From: Cherax quadricarinatus
Lineage: Eukaryota > Arthropoda > Malacostraca > Decapoda > Parastacidae
Direction of reading: 5' to 3'
Assembly (NCBI RefSeq): GCF_038502225.1
Contig: NC_091369.1
Location: forward strand, 15,137,697 to 15,201,696
DNA length: 64,000 bases
Below the pieces are notes generated by a model that had not been told where the DNA came from, did no database searches, and saw only the letters and a list, made by a program, of their open reading frames with translations. Positions within the stretch are counted from its first letter, which is position 1; each line of letters starts with the position of its first letter. Of this stretch, positions 26,740-36,231 are shown piece by piece. A program made the position numbers and the translations under genes.

Positions 26740-26850
26740 GCACAATACAATGACTGGAATACTCAAATTTATTTTTGTAAATGGTCCAAAACGGACCGAA
26801 ACGTCGTCGTAAGCTCCTCTCTTCTATGTGCGGGTTGTGTGAGAAGAAGC
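26740..26850 (+). repeat. HHL-5 arm, single copy
   Basis: The segment atggtccaaaacggaccgaa, then acgtcgtcgtaagc and a tgtgcgggtt tail, matches the arms of the 43.4-44.0 kb palindrome. Its hairpin GGTCC/GGACC is perfect and sits directly before GAAACGTC. The upstream core reads TTGTAAA instead of an NUGAUNA core, so it departs from the hammerhead consensus at positions 6 and 7. It abuts a GT run and the next (TA)n-associated element. Confidence 0.5.
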
Positions 26851-26894
26851 TGTAGTGAATATTGTGTGCATTTGTGTGTGTGTGTGTGTGAGAG

Positions 26895-27356
<462 letters not shown>

Positions 27357-27529
27357 TATGTTTGTGTGTGCACATTTGTGTACATGTTTGTGTGTGTGTC
27401 TATGTGTCTGTGTATGTTTGTGTGTACATGTTTGTGTTTGTGGGAAGGGTATGTGCGTATTAGTGTGTACACTTGTTAAACCTTCGCATACCATGCAGAA
27501 ACAAGTAACAAATAAGATAACTAACAATA

Positions 27530-27990
27530 ATTACAGTGTCCATGTATGTGCCCAAAGAGGAAAGATATCATAAAAATAGCAGAGACAGAGAGAAGGATGC
27601 AACCAAATAACAGGAATAAGAACAGTTTCCAAGTATTTCGTATAAAGGCTAGCATGAACAGAGACTAGAGGAGAACTAATAGCAACACCAAAAGTTTGAG
27701 AATAATATATCCCGTAGAATCAAGAAGGATTGGCTACCACACAAAGGCGAATAAGATCAAGGAAAACATCAATAGGTATATTGAAATAAAGAAGCACTTC
27801 GCTGGTCTTCACTAAAAAAAAGAAAAAAGATGGGATCACCATCAAGGGGAACATGAGCGAAGAGGAACTCAACGTTCGATGAGGACTTGAGAATGGCGTC
27901 AGCATGAGAAAAGCTTCCAAGAAAAGTAGAGGGAGTTTTGGCCAATCAAGAGGAAAGAGAATAACAGAAGAACTGTATATATGTGTTGCG
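27530..27990 (-). pseudogene. Penelope-like element reverse transcriptase remnant
   Basis: On the minus strand the segment about 27,930-27,840 reads LAKTPSTFLGSF, then FLFAHVPLDGDP, resembling the PLE motif around the first catalytic Asp region. After a frameshift in an A/T run comes IPIDVFLDLIRLC (about 27,780-27,730). Then QTFGVAISSPLVSVHASLY (about 27,693-27,637) matches the FGVAMGSPLSP-type motif of PLE reverse transcriptases. CYFYDIFPLW follows near 27,575 in place of the YVDD catalytic box. PLEs are retroelements with a telomerase-related reverse transcriptase and usually a GIY-YIG nuclease. The catalytic box is altered and the frame is broken, so this is a dead copy. No N-terminal part is evident at 28,000-28,720, where I see nothing else recognisable. 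Confidence 0.65.
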
Positions 27991-28727
27991 AAGTTTTAAC
28001 CTTGCGAGATACCTGCATGAGGAGGCATGAATACCAGTGTGGAAGACAATGTTTTGAAAGGTGTAGTGAGAAAATTTGAAGTTTTTGTTCTAAGCAGCGG
28101 TGTGGAACCTTGAGCTCACTATTTTAAACACATCAATCACTGCAGCATACAAACGGCAACATATAAAAATGAAGCATCAACAAACAAGAACAGAACAACA
28201 GCATACAGTAGGTACAGTAACATTAAGAAAAGTACAATAACATCCAAGAACAGCATAGTAACACATACATGAGTTTAGTGAACATTCAGAACATCAATGC
28301 AGAAACATTCATGAGTAGTACAGTAACACACAAGAAAAGTAAAGCTACACATAATACAGAAACACAAGTATAATATACAAAATAACAGTACAACAATACA
28401 CAAATACGGCACAAGAACTATACAGTAAAATAAGGGAACCGTGGGGAAACATTGTAATATATAAAACAACAGTATTAGAGACAATAACAAAGTGTAATCG
28501 CGTCCAGGTTGTGGCATCGGCCACAGAAATAATTTTTGTCAAAAGGACGAGTCTCCAAGATTGTCTTTATTTGCTTTCCCGAGGATTTTTCTTTCTTGTG
28601 TTTTGGCTGTTTAATACGTGTATTTCTTGCTGCGTCCAAAACAAGTTTCTGTCATCTGTCACTTCTGTAAACAATCCCATTTATAATGAACTATAAATAC
28701 ATTATACTATGCAAAACAACCACTGTG

Positions 28728-28820
28728 AGAGGATAGTAAATTTCCAAGCACTTTCGTGACTTCTCACATTATCAAGGAACTAATGTGAAAAGTCACGAAA
28801 TCGCTTGGATATTCTGACAT
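28728..28820. repeat. HHL-6 palindromic element
   Basis: Two inverted arms meet near 28,780. The left arm (minus strand) contains a complete hammerhead-like module. The right arm (plus strand) has the same stem II, GAA and palindrome but lacks the core upstream of it. Outer flanks share gcaaaacaacca-like and tgcatatta-like words, so boundaries are uncertain. The left arm is on the same strand as the PLE reverse transcriptase remnant about 750 bp downstream, where a PLE terminal repeat would be expected. 28,821-29,400 shows nothing recognisable beyond tata-rich words. Confidence 0.5.
28742..28779 (-). ncRNA. Hammerhead-like ribozyme module HHL-6 (most complete)
   Basis: Reading the minus strand: stem I UUCC at 28,776-28,779; core UUGAUAA at 28,769-28,775; extra U at 28,768; stem II GUGA/UCAC at 28,764-28,767 and 28,756-28,759 with loop GAAG; GAA at 28,753-28,755; AGUGCU at 28,747-28,752, self-complementary when G-U pairs are allowed; residue 17 = U at 28,746; stem I GGAA at 28,742-28,745. 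Every helix of a type I hammerhead is present, and position 3-8 is U-A. Stem III has no loop, so it could form only between two copies. Activity is inferred, not shown. Confidence 0.55.
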
Positions 28821-29399
28821 CACCTGTTTACTGTGATCTTATTGCATATTATACTATATACTACATATACTAAACTTTATTAAACTATACTAAAGTAGAG
28901 CATAGTTTAGTATACTGTCCTATAGTATATACTGTGAGAATACCATATAAACCTTGTATACTATATCTCAGCATTTTCAATCCCATTTATACAGAATTCA
29001 ACAAAAATGTAGAATTTAGCATTTCCTTATCCCCCTTGCATTGCCTGTGCAATATAATTTAATTTTAACAGCTGTGTGAGACAGTGTAGATATATTCATG
29101 AATATTTGTGAACATGAGTGAGTGGCAGAGTGGTTAGAATAGTTTGAGATAACGTGTACATGGGAATTTGCTTTTGCATATATAGAAGAGGTCGAAAGCT
29201 GTGAAGGCTTACTCAGCCCTGTAACAAATTCAGTCAGTATTACTCAGGCTGGCTCCTCCTCAGGAAAATTAATAAATAGAAAAAGAACAAAAACTGACAA
29301 ATATAAACACTTTATTATTTAGGAAATATGAAATATAAAACACTTAAATATGAAATACTGATCCTACATGAAAGAAAATGAAAAATTAAAAATATAAAT

Positions 29400-30215
29400 G
29401 ATATCTGAATTCAACGCTAAAAACTTGGGTGTCTGGTGTTGGTGACACTGCGTGTTGTTGCAATAGAAGCCGTTGCTGATGATGCGGGGGGGGGGGGGGG
29501 GGGTCGCAGTTGTTGGTGACAACCCACTGGCTCGTTCTAGTGGCCGTAAGTAATCTTTCCCGATGACAGGAGATCAGGTTCTTGACCGCTGTAATGATGA
29601 GGGGTTATGTCCTGATTTTTCATACAAGTGCACAGGCAAGTAAATCCAATATGGGACGTCTCCAGGACGTTAGTCCGTCTCCTTCAGTTTTTCTCGTTGA
29701 TTGACAGGTGACCCTCTCTGTCATCCAAGCTGAAAAGATAGACAGGTTACCCACTGCTTAAATAATCACTCTCCATGATAAGTACAATACCTAAAAGACG
29801 TGGTGATTATTACAACAGTCAACTTAGAGCAAGGCTGAAAAGACTAAGTTTATTATTGGTCCAAAGTGAAGCTTTCAACCAATAAATCCACTAGAATACA
29901 AGGCAGGCATGTACTTACAGTAGTGTTGGGAGCTGTGAGTCGAGTGATTTACTGTTTGACCAGAGCCCCACACGTCACCTTTCGGGGAGGGGGGGGAGGG
30001 GGAGACGGAGGGGAAGGGATAGTGGGAGCTAGACTGACCCTATGTTAACAAGCAGCCGGCTAACAAACTATCACTTTAGGGTGGGGGAAAAAAAGGCTGG
30101 AATAGCAGGAGCTTGACTTACCCTACCTTAACAAGTAGCCGGCAATGAAACTATTGTTACTATATATATTCCCTCGCTACTCCTATCTATTGAACTTTTC
30201 CCTCACACTCCCCCA
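29400..30215 (-). repeat. Putative 3' LTR and untranslated region of the Gypsy element
   Basis: On the minus strand, downstream of the RNase H stop, there is a purine-rich tract (gggggagtgtgagggaaaag, about 30,193-30,212) that would suit a polypurine tract next to a 3' LTR. An aataaa lies further on near 29,845. Two imperfect copies of a block of about 83 bp (with ttaacaag and agccggc) occur at about 30,020-30,080 and 30,103-30,160. A pure G run sits at 29,486-29,502. The LTR ends could not be proven because the matching 5' LTR is not visible. Confidence 0.35.
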
Positions 30216-30301
30216 TACCAAGACTTATAGTCAAGGAGTATAAGAAGAATAGGCGAGGAAAAAGTTCTAACATGTGGAAGTCGCGTAAGGCAAAAAATCT
30301 T

Positions 30302-31570
30302 CTACTGACTGTCACGACTTAACCAGTCAGAGAAATAATTGGATGAACCATTGATATACACTATATGGAACTTAAAAGCCTGGAGTGCCAATGTCCACCT
30401 CAAGAGGCGACTGTTGGTTCCCTTAAAAGTTTCTAGGTGTATCAAAGATTTGTGGTCCGTTTCTAAAATGAATTCTTTTCCCAGCAAATGAAATTTAAGT
30501 TTGGAGATACCCCACACAAGGGCTAAACATTCCTTTTCTATGGTGGAGTATCTCGTTTCTGCGGGAAGGAGTTTCCGGCTTAGGAAGCATACAGGGAAGG
30601 GAGTACCATCATGGTATTGTAGTAACACCGCACCTAAGCCAGTATTGGAGGCATCAGTTCTTAAGCAAAATGTTTTATTAATATCTGGAATCTTAAGTAT
30701 AGGGTCTTTCGAGAAGACATTTTTAATCTCATTAAACTTTTCCCGAGCTACGTCGGAAAGTTCAAGAGGCTCCTTCACAGACTTTTTAAGGAAGTCGGAT
30801 AAGATGCCTGTAAGATCAGTAAGGTCCGGGATAAACCGTGCATAAAAATTTACAGAACCAAGAAAACTACGCATGAGCTTCTTGGTTTTGGGGAATTTAA
30901 ATTCTAATAAAGCTTTGATCTTACTGGGGAGAGGCTGCAGAGTGTTATTAGAAAGTACCAGTCCAAGATATCTAATCTTGCTATACCCAAGGAAGCATTT
31001 CTTCGGCTTGGCAGTGAGGCCATGCGAGCGTAACCTACGCAAAACTGATGTTAATGTTTGGATATGTTCGCCCCACGTGGATGTCATTACGTAAATGTTA
31101 TCAAAATAAACTGAAACATTTGGCATATTACCCAAGACCTTTCTCATCAGTCTCACGTAGGTAGCACAGGCAGTTACCAAACCGAAGGGCATAGTTCTAT
31201 ATTGCATCAGTCCTTGGTGTGTAGGAAAAGCGGTGTACTGCTTAGAAGAAGGATCTAACATTACTTGATGATATGCCTGCGCAATATCAATCTCTGAAAA
31301 GAAGGAAGAGTCATAAAATTTGTGTAGATCGCTATCTATTAAGGGCATAGGCTCAGCATCCCACCGAGTTATAGCATTAAGGCCTCTGAAGTCAATAGCA
31401 AGTCTATATGAATTATCCTTCTTCTTAACCATGACTACTGGTGAACAATATGAAGATACTGAAGGTTCAATGATCTTTAGTTTTAATAATTTGTCTACCT
31501 CTCGATCAAATGCATCCCTAAGGTGAACTGGAACTGGGTATAATTTTCGTTTGATAGGATCGTCCGTCAC
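30302..31570 (-). pseudogene. pol: Ty3/Gypsy reverse transcriptase and RNase H, inactive
   Basis: A 422-codon open frame. The given start is a GTG and only marks where the frame opens. It contains the Gypsy reverse transcriptase: VKKKDNSYRLAIDFRGLN (residues 48-65), EIDIAQAYHQV with the first catalytic Asp at 95, FPTHQGLMQYRTMPFGL, and YFDN at 155-158 where YxDD is expected. The second Asp of that box is therefore Asn (codon at 31,097-31,099, one G-to-A change), which should abolish polymerisation. RNase H follows with Asp306 in RTDASNTG, Glu345 in STIEKECLALVW and Asp372 in LETDHKSL. Upstream (minus), 31,700-31,620 still encodes the usual pre-RT linker (ELYSNFSDVC). It lies directly downstream of the integrase, which is the unusual order. 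Confidence 0.85.
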
Positions 31571-31796
31571 TAAGTCACACCTAAGTCAAAAGTTACTTTG
31601 ATGGTCTCTTACTACCGTGAGAGAGTAAAGTCACCTGGAATATTACAGTAATCAGAGGTACAGACGTCTGAAAAGTTAGAATAGAGCTCTTCATTTATTA
31701 CACATTGAAGTAGTTCATGTCAGGACTCTTCCCATGGTCATCCAAAGATTCAACTTACCTGACGAAGAAGATTGGATACCACCAGAACCCTTAATA

Positions 31797-32573
31797 TTAA
31801 TGTTGGTTGCGACACCGAAGCTGGTCAAGAGTCACCAAGTCATGTAGTTCTTCATCATGGTCTAAGTTAGAGGTGTCAATTACGCACACTTTACATTCTT
31901 CAGTTGTCTTATCAAGTTCGTGTGGAAAAACTAAGTCAAAGTTATTAAGGCAGTTAACCGAATTTCTTCGGTAATATTTCTTAAGTATGTTGATATGATA
32001 AAGCTTAGGTTTCCCTTTGACTTCTATGAGGTAGTCAACTTTCCCACAAATTTTTAATACTTTATATGGACCTTTCCATGCTACTAATAATTTATTTGAC
32101 TTTATAGGCAAAAGTACAAGAACTTCATCTCCTACTTTAAAACTTCTCCTCTGACTTTTGGAATCAAAATAAGTTTTGTACTGGTCCATTGACAAGCTTA
32201 AGTTTTTCGAAACTATGTCAGAGGTCTCCTCAAGTTTGGATCTAAGGTCAAGGAGAAACTGGTAAGAAGACTGAACCTCAGCATTTACCTCCTCATTAGT
32301 CCATAAGTCATGAAGGATGGACAATGGACCTCTGGCCTGTCTACCATAGAGAAGTTCAAAAGGTGAAAACCCTGAAGAGTCACTGGGAACTTCCCTCATG
32401 GCAAACAAAGCACAGGGTAGGTAACGATGCCACTCCTTAGGTTTAAGGGAGCAAAGTTTCCTTAAAATGGACTTGAGAATCGAATGCTGGCGCTCAATCC
32501 TCCCATTACAGCTGGGATGATAGGGTGTGGTGAAGAGAGGCTTCACTCCCAAAAGTTGGTATAGATGTTGCAT
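31797..32573 (-). pseudogene. pol: Gypsy integrase, C-terminal half
   Basis: A 258-codon frame that continues the integrase core after an in-frame stop at 32,574-32,576. It begins with the last catalytic segment (HPSCNGRIERQHSILK; Glu at residue 27 of the frame, the E of D,D(35)E). It then has the helical linker and a GPY/F-type module (WKGPYKVLKICGKVDYLIEV), which is typical of several Ty3/Gypsy integrases. After the stop only about 110 bp separate it from the linker that precedes the reverse transcriptase, with no LTR between. This supports one element with integrase upstream of reverse transcriptase. Confidence 0.8.
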
Positions 32574-33095
32574 TTAGTCAGATGTGAATTGTGTCCCACG
32601 GTCAGACAAAATTTCTCTAGGGATGCCCACTCTGGAGAAGATGGACAAAAGTGCTTCAGCCACCTCTGTAGTAGTTATGGTCTTTAAGGGAACGGCTTCA
32701 GGGAAACTCGAAGCATAATCAACTAATGTTAATATATATCTATGTCTCCCAGATGAAAGTGGAGATAAAGGACCAACGATGTTAATAGCTACTCTTCCAA
32801 AAGGTACCGTAAAGACTGGCATTTTGACCATAGGTACTCGCCTGGTACCTCGGGAGGATAACAGTTGGCAAACTTTACACGATCTACAATAGGTAGTGAC
32901 ATCTGAGGACATTTTTGGCTAAAAATAGGTTCCCCTAATTTTATTTAAGGTTTTACGATGCGAGAAATGTCCGGCCACTGGCAGGTCATGAGCCATTTTA
33001 AGAACAGTCTCTCTGCATTGACTTGGAACAACTAAGATGGAATAGTCTGTCTCATCTGAATTTAATTTGAATACTGACTTGTACAAGATACCTTT
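32574..33095 (-). pseudogene. pol: Gypsy integrase, zinc-binding and catalytic N-terminal half
   Basis: From about 33,090 down, the minus strand encodes the integrase HHCC zinc domain (MAHDLPVAGHFSHRKT, then CRSCKVCQL near 32,890-32,870), interrupted by a stop just before 32,912. The catalytic core follows: VAINIVGPLSP, where the first catalytic Asp is replaced by Asn (codon 32,781-32,783, G to A); TLVDYASSFPEAVPL; and ILSDRGTQFTSD with the second Asp retained. A stop follows at 32,574-32,576. With two stops and a lost catalytic Asp the integrase is dead. The family assignment to Ty3/Gypsy is firm from the overall motif pattern. Confidence 0.8.
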
Positions 33096-33512
33096 TATAT
33101 ATTCAAATTTATATGAAAAGTTTTTCCTTTGGATAACTTGATTTTGTTTAGCGGCATTATGGCATTATTGACAAAAGAGTCCTTTGATATATCTAAAGGC
33201 TTGAAGTCAGGGAAAATCAAAGGATGGACAGTAGGAGAAACCTGGGCTTTGGTCTGAGCCCTAGTCAAGACATTTATAGTGTCGGAGGTGATATCTTCAC
33301 TTTCATCTAACAAGTGAACCGGTGATCCTACTTCCTCGCTTTCGAGAGTAGCATCACTGGTTTTTAATCCCACAAGAATATTGCGAGACATTGTCTCATC
33401 TGAACTTTCGAGGGGCTTCTCTGACTCTACAGGAATAGGATCTGAAACACTTATATCCATCTTTGGTGATGAAAGGTCAACCTCAGGAGGAAGAATGGCA
33501 CCTTTTACATTG
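33095..33512 (-). pseudogene. Gypsy pol segment upstream of integrase
   Basis: An open frame rich in Asp, Glu, Ser and Thr. It has an INVLTRAQTKAQ segment, similar to the stretch that precedes the integrase zinc domain in Gypsy elements, and leads directly into the integrase remnant. Its upstream continuation into 33,513-33,709 is not Gypsy but the adjoining terminal-repeat array, whose junction lies at about 33,512. Protease and Gag are not found. The exact function of this segment is unknown to me. Confidence 0.5.
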
Positions 33513-34437
33513 TGAAAGTTAAGACACATGTGCAACATCTGGATATCTTTATTGTAGACGTTTCGCCATCCAGTGGCTTTATCAATACAGATTCTAGGAC
33601 ATAATAGGAAGTCAGTAGAACTATATACAAAAGATGAGGTAATCAGTCCCTCGGCCTTGGAGTTAGTGTTCACAGCATCGTGGTGGAGGAGAATCTGGAG
33701 CAAAGGCAAGAAGACTGGCGGTTATATAGGCGTCAGTGGATAGGGACGGGCAGCAGACGAGGGCATAGTCACTGGTAGGCGGGATTCCCCAGTGGAAGTA
33801 GGTCCTTCCCAAAGAGATGGGTTAGTTGCAGCAGCCGTGAAGAAGGTCTTGTAGATGTCCTCTGAACCAAGATTCCATGATGTTGCAGTGTCTGACAAGT
33901 TGTGCAAGAAAGGTATAAAATACCGACAATATGAAAGTTAAGACACATGTGCAACATCTGGATATCTTTACTGTAGACGTTTCGCCATCCAGTGGCTTTA
34001 TCAATACAGATTCTAGGACATAATAGGAAGACAGTAGAACTATATACAAAAGATGAGGTAATCAGTCCCTCGGTCTTGGAGTTAGTGTTCACAGCATCGT
34101 GGTGGAGGAGAATCTGGAGCAAAGGCAAGAAGACTGGCGGTTATATAGGCGTCAGTGGATAGGGACGGGCAGCAGACGAGGGCATAGTCACTGGTAGGCG
34201 GGATTCCCCAGTGGAAGTAGGTCCTTCCCAAAGAGATGGGTTAGTTGCAGCAGCCGTGAAGAAGGTCTTGTAGATGTCCTCTGAACCAAGATTCCATGAT
34301 GTTGCAGTGTCTGACAAGTTGTGCAAGAAAGGTATAAAATACCGACAATATGAAAGTTAAGACACATGTGCAACATCTGGATATCTTTATTGTAGACGTT
34401 TCGCCATCCAGTGGCTTTATCAATACAGTCGGCATTT
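33513..34437 (-). mobile_element. 419-bp tandem PLE-type terminal repeats (HHL-1), 2.2 copies
   Basis: Units starting at 33,513, 33,932 and 34,351 (period exactly 419) are nearly identical; the third is truncated at 34,437. On the minus strand each carries a hammerhead-like module (predicted folds at 33,552-33,590, 33,971-34,009 and 34,390-34,428), then AATAAAGATA, tgttgcacatgtgtcttaac and a hairpin-forming ggtattttatacc. Open frames within are accidental. Tandem terminal repeats carrying hammerheads are a known property of Penelope-like elements. No PLE gene lies next to this array, so it is a terminal-repeat-only derivative. It joins the Gypsy remnant on the left and an inverted piece on the right. 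Confidence 0.65.
33552..33590 (-). ncRNA. Hammerhead-like module HHL-1 in tandem unit 1 (repeated in units 2 and 3)
   Basis: Minus strand: stem I UGUA at 33,586-33,589 pairing with UACA at 33,553-33,556; core UUGAUAA at 33,579-33,585; extra A at 33,578; stem II GCC/GGC at 33,575-33,577 and 33,565-33,567 with loop ACUGGAU; GAA at 33,562-33,564; palindrome ACGU at 33,558-33,561; residue 17 = C at 33,557. The same structure recurs 419 and 838 bases further right. Cleavage at successive copies would release 419-nt units; this is a prediction. Confidence 0.5.
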
Positions 34438-34545
34438 TATACCTTTCTTGCACAACTTGTCAGACACTGCAACATCATGGAATCTTGGTTCAGAGGACAT
34501 CTACAAGACCTTCTTCACGGCTGCTGCAACTAACCCATCTCAGTC
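34438..34545 (+). repeat. Inverted fragment of the 419-bp terminal repeat
   Basis: This is the reverse complement of the 5' portion of the unit (compare 34,240-34,343), joined head-on to the truncated third unit at 34,437/34,438. It ends where the LINE begins near 34,543. Such inverted, truncated terminal repeats are typical of PLE insertions. Confidence 0.7.
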
Positions 34546-35720
34546 TGATTACCTGGTCCTTGACTGTTGTTTTCCTCCTGATGTGGCTGTACAACAGCTT
34601 CGGGTCAGTCTTTACTTTTGATGCTGTCATTTTCATATTGTCTCTGAGCCTCCCTTCTTATCTGTGCATATTCGTTTCTGGCTCTTCGGCTGATTTCTTT
34701 ATTTTCCTGAGTTCTCTGTCTTCTGTACCTTTTCCATTCACTAGTACACCTAGTTTTTGCCTCCCTACACCTTTGGGTGAACCAAGGACTCGTTCTGTTC
34801 TTCCCATTATTTCTGTTTCCCTTGGGAACAAACCTCTCCTCTGCCTCCTTGCATTTTGTTGCTACATACTCCATCATTTCTTGTACTGGTTTTCCTGTCA
34901 GTTCCCTCTCCCACTGAATGTCTTGAAGGAAGTTCCTCATGCCTGAGTAATTCCCCCTTTTGTAGTTTGTTTTTTCCCAGCCTATTCCTGCTACTCTCTC
35001 CACTTGGAGCTCAACTATGTAGTCGAAGCACAGAACCACATGATCACTAGCTCCCAGGGGCCTTCCATACATGATACCCTCGATGTCCGAACTACTCATG
35101 GTGAATTCAAGGTCCAACCTTGCTGGTTCATCCTCTCCTCTCTCTCTGGTAGTGTCTCTAACATGTTGATGCATGAGGTTTTCCAGTACCACATCCATCA
35201 TCTTGGCTCTCCATGTTTCGGGACCCCCATGGGGCTCCAGGTTTTCCCAGTCAATCTCCTTGTGATTGAAATCACCCATAACTAGTAACTTTGCTCCCCC
35301 CATGTGTGCTCTCCTGGCCACCTCGGCTAGTGTGTCGATCACTGCTCTGTTGCTCTCATCGTATTCTTCTCTTGGCCTCCTGCAGTTCTGTGGTGGGTTG
35401 TACATTACTGCAATTATCACCTTATGTCCCTCAGACTGGATTGTTCCTACTAAGTAGTCCCTTTCGCCCGTGCCATCCATTCTTTCCATTTTCTCAAAAC
35501 CCCACTGGTTTTTAATGAGCAGTGCAACTCCTCCTCCCCCTCTCCTCTCTCTGTCTTTCCTGAGGATTTGATATCCGGATGGAAAGATTGAATCTGTTAT
35601 TATTCTGGTGAGTTTTGTTTCTGTGAGTGCTATTATGTCTGGGGATGTCTCTTTGATTCTTTCATGCCACTCCTCATACTTGTTTGTTATTCCATCTGCA
35701 TTTGTATACCACACCTTCAA
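34545..35720 (-). pseudogene. LINE ORF2, apurinic-type endonuclease and start of the RT linker
   Basis: A 371-codon open frame (the first in-frame codon is TTG, so the real start is uncertain). It encodes the APE-type endonuclease of CR1/Jockey-group LINEs, which nicks target DNA. Conserved pieces are WYTNADGITNK (residues 4-14), ALTETKL (31-37, catalytic Glu), YNPPQ (107-111), MGDFNHKEIDW (148-158), ARLDLEF (200-206) and GASDHVV (223-229, catalytic Asp-His). The C-terminal 100 residues are the basic linker before the reverse transcriptase. After a frameshift near 34,605 the segment KLLYSHIRRK continues toward the RT domain. The copy then ends abruptly at about 34,543 against the inverted terminal-repeat piece, so the RT is missing. 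Confidence 0.85.
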
Positions 35721-35787
35721 CTTCTTTTCTAAGACTGTGGTCTGGGAGGTATATTGGGGTTGGGGAAGTGGGAGACCTGGTAAGGAA

Positions 35788-36231
35788 CTATGGGTTGTTG
35801 CTGTGGGGGTGGAGTTTGTAATGTAGTGGGTGGGGGCATTGGATGTGGCATGGGTGTTTTGATTTAGAGTGGTTGCACTGGGGTTGACCTGGTTGGGAGG
35901 CTTCTATAGGAAGTTGTGAGGGAGGCTGTATTTGATCATCTTCCTGGGTCTGGGATCTCTTGTCTGTCTTCTCCATCCCCTCTCTTTCCTCCTTTCGCCT
36001 TTGTATCATCTCTCTCAGTTTCTGCCTTTCTTCTTGTGTTCTGTCGTGGTCGAGATACACCTTCCTGTATGCCGTCATGTCCCTTAATCGTGCTTTCTCC
36101 TGCAGGATCCTGGTCCGAGTCGCTTCTGCCTTGAAGGTCACTCTCACTGGCAGGGTTCTTTTTTTTACAAACCCCCCTATTCTCCGAAAATTTTCCAGCT
36201 GGGTCATATCGTCTTCTCCTATTGCTTTCAT
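35788..36231 (-). pseudogene. LINE ORF1, C-terminal part
   Basis: A 147-codon frame that continues ORF1 after a frameshift at the overlap 36,228-36,231, in an A-rich run. It begins with a compact basic domain (FRRIGGFVKKRTLPVRVTF, then KARLRDMTAYRKVYLDHDRT) that resembles the RRM/CTD-like RNA-binding domain of LINE ORF1 proteins. A charged helical stretch and a Pro/Gln/His-rich tail follow. ORF1 proteins bind LINE RNA as a chaperone. It lies directly 5' of the endonuclease frame, as expected in a two-ORF LINE. Confidence 0.65.

Noticed and set aside
33722..34326. Two identical 61-codon frames as a duplicated small gene
   Set aside because: They are the same frame in two units of the 419-bp terminal-repeat array, with no sign of coding constraint.
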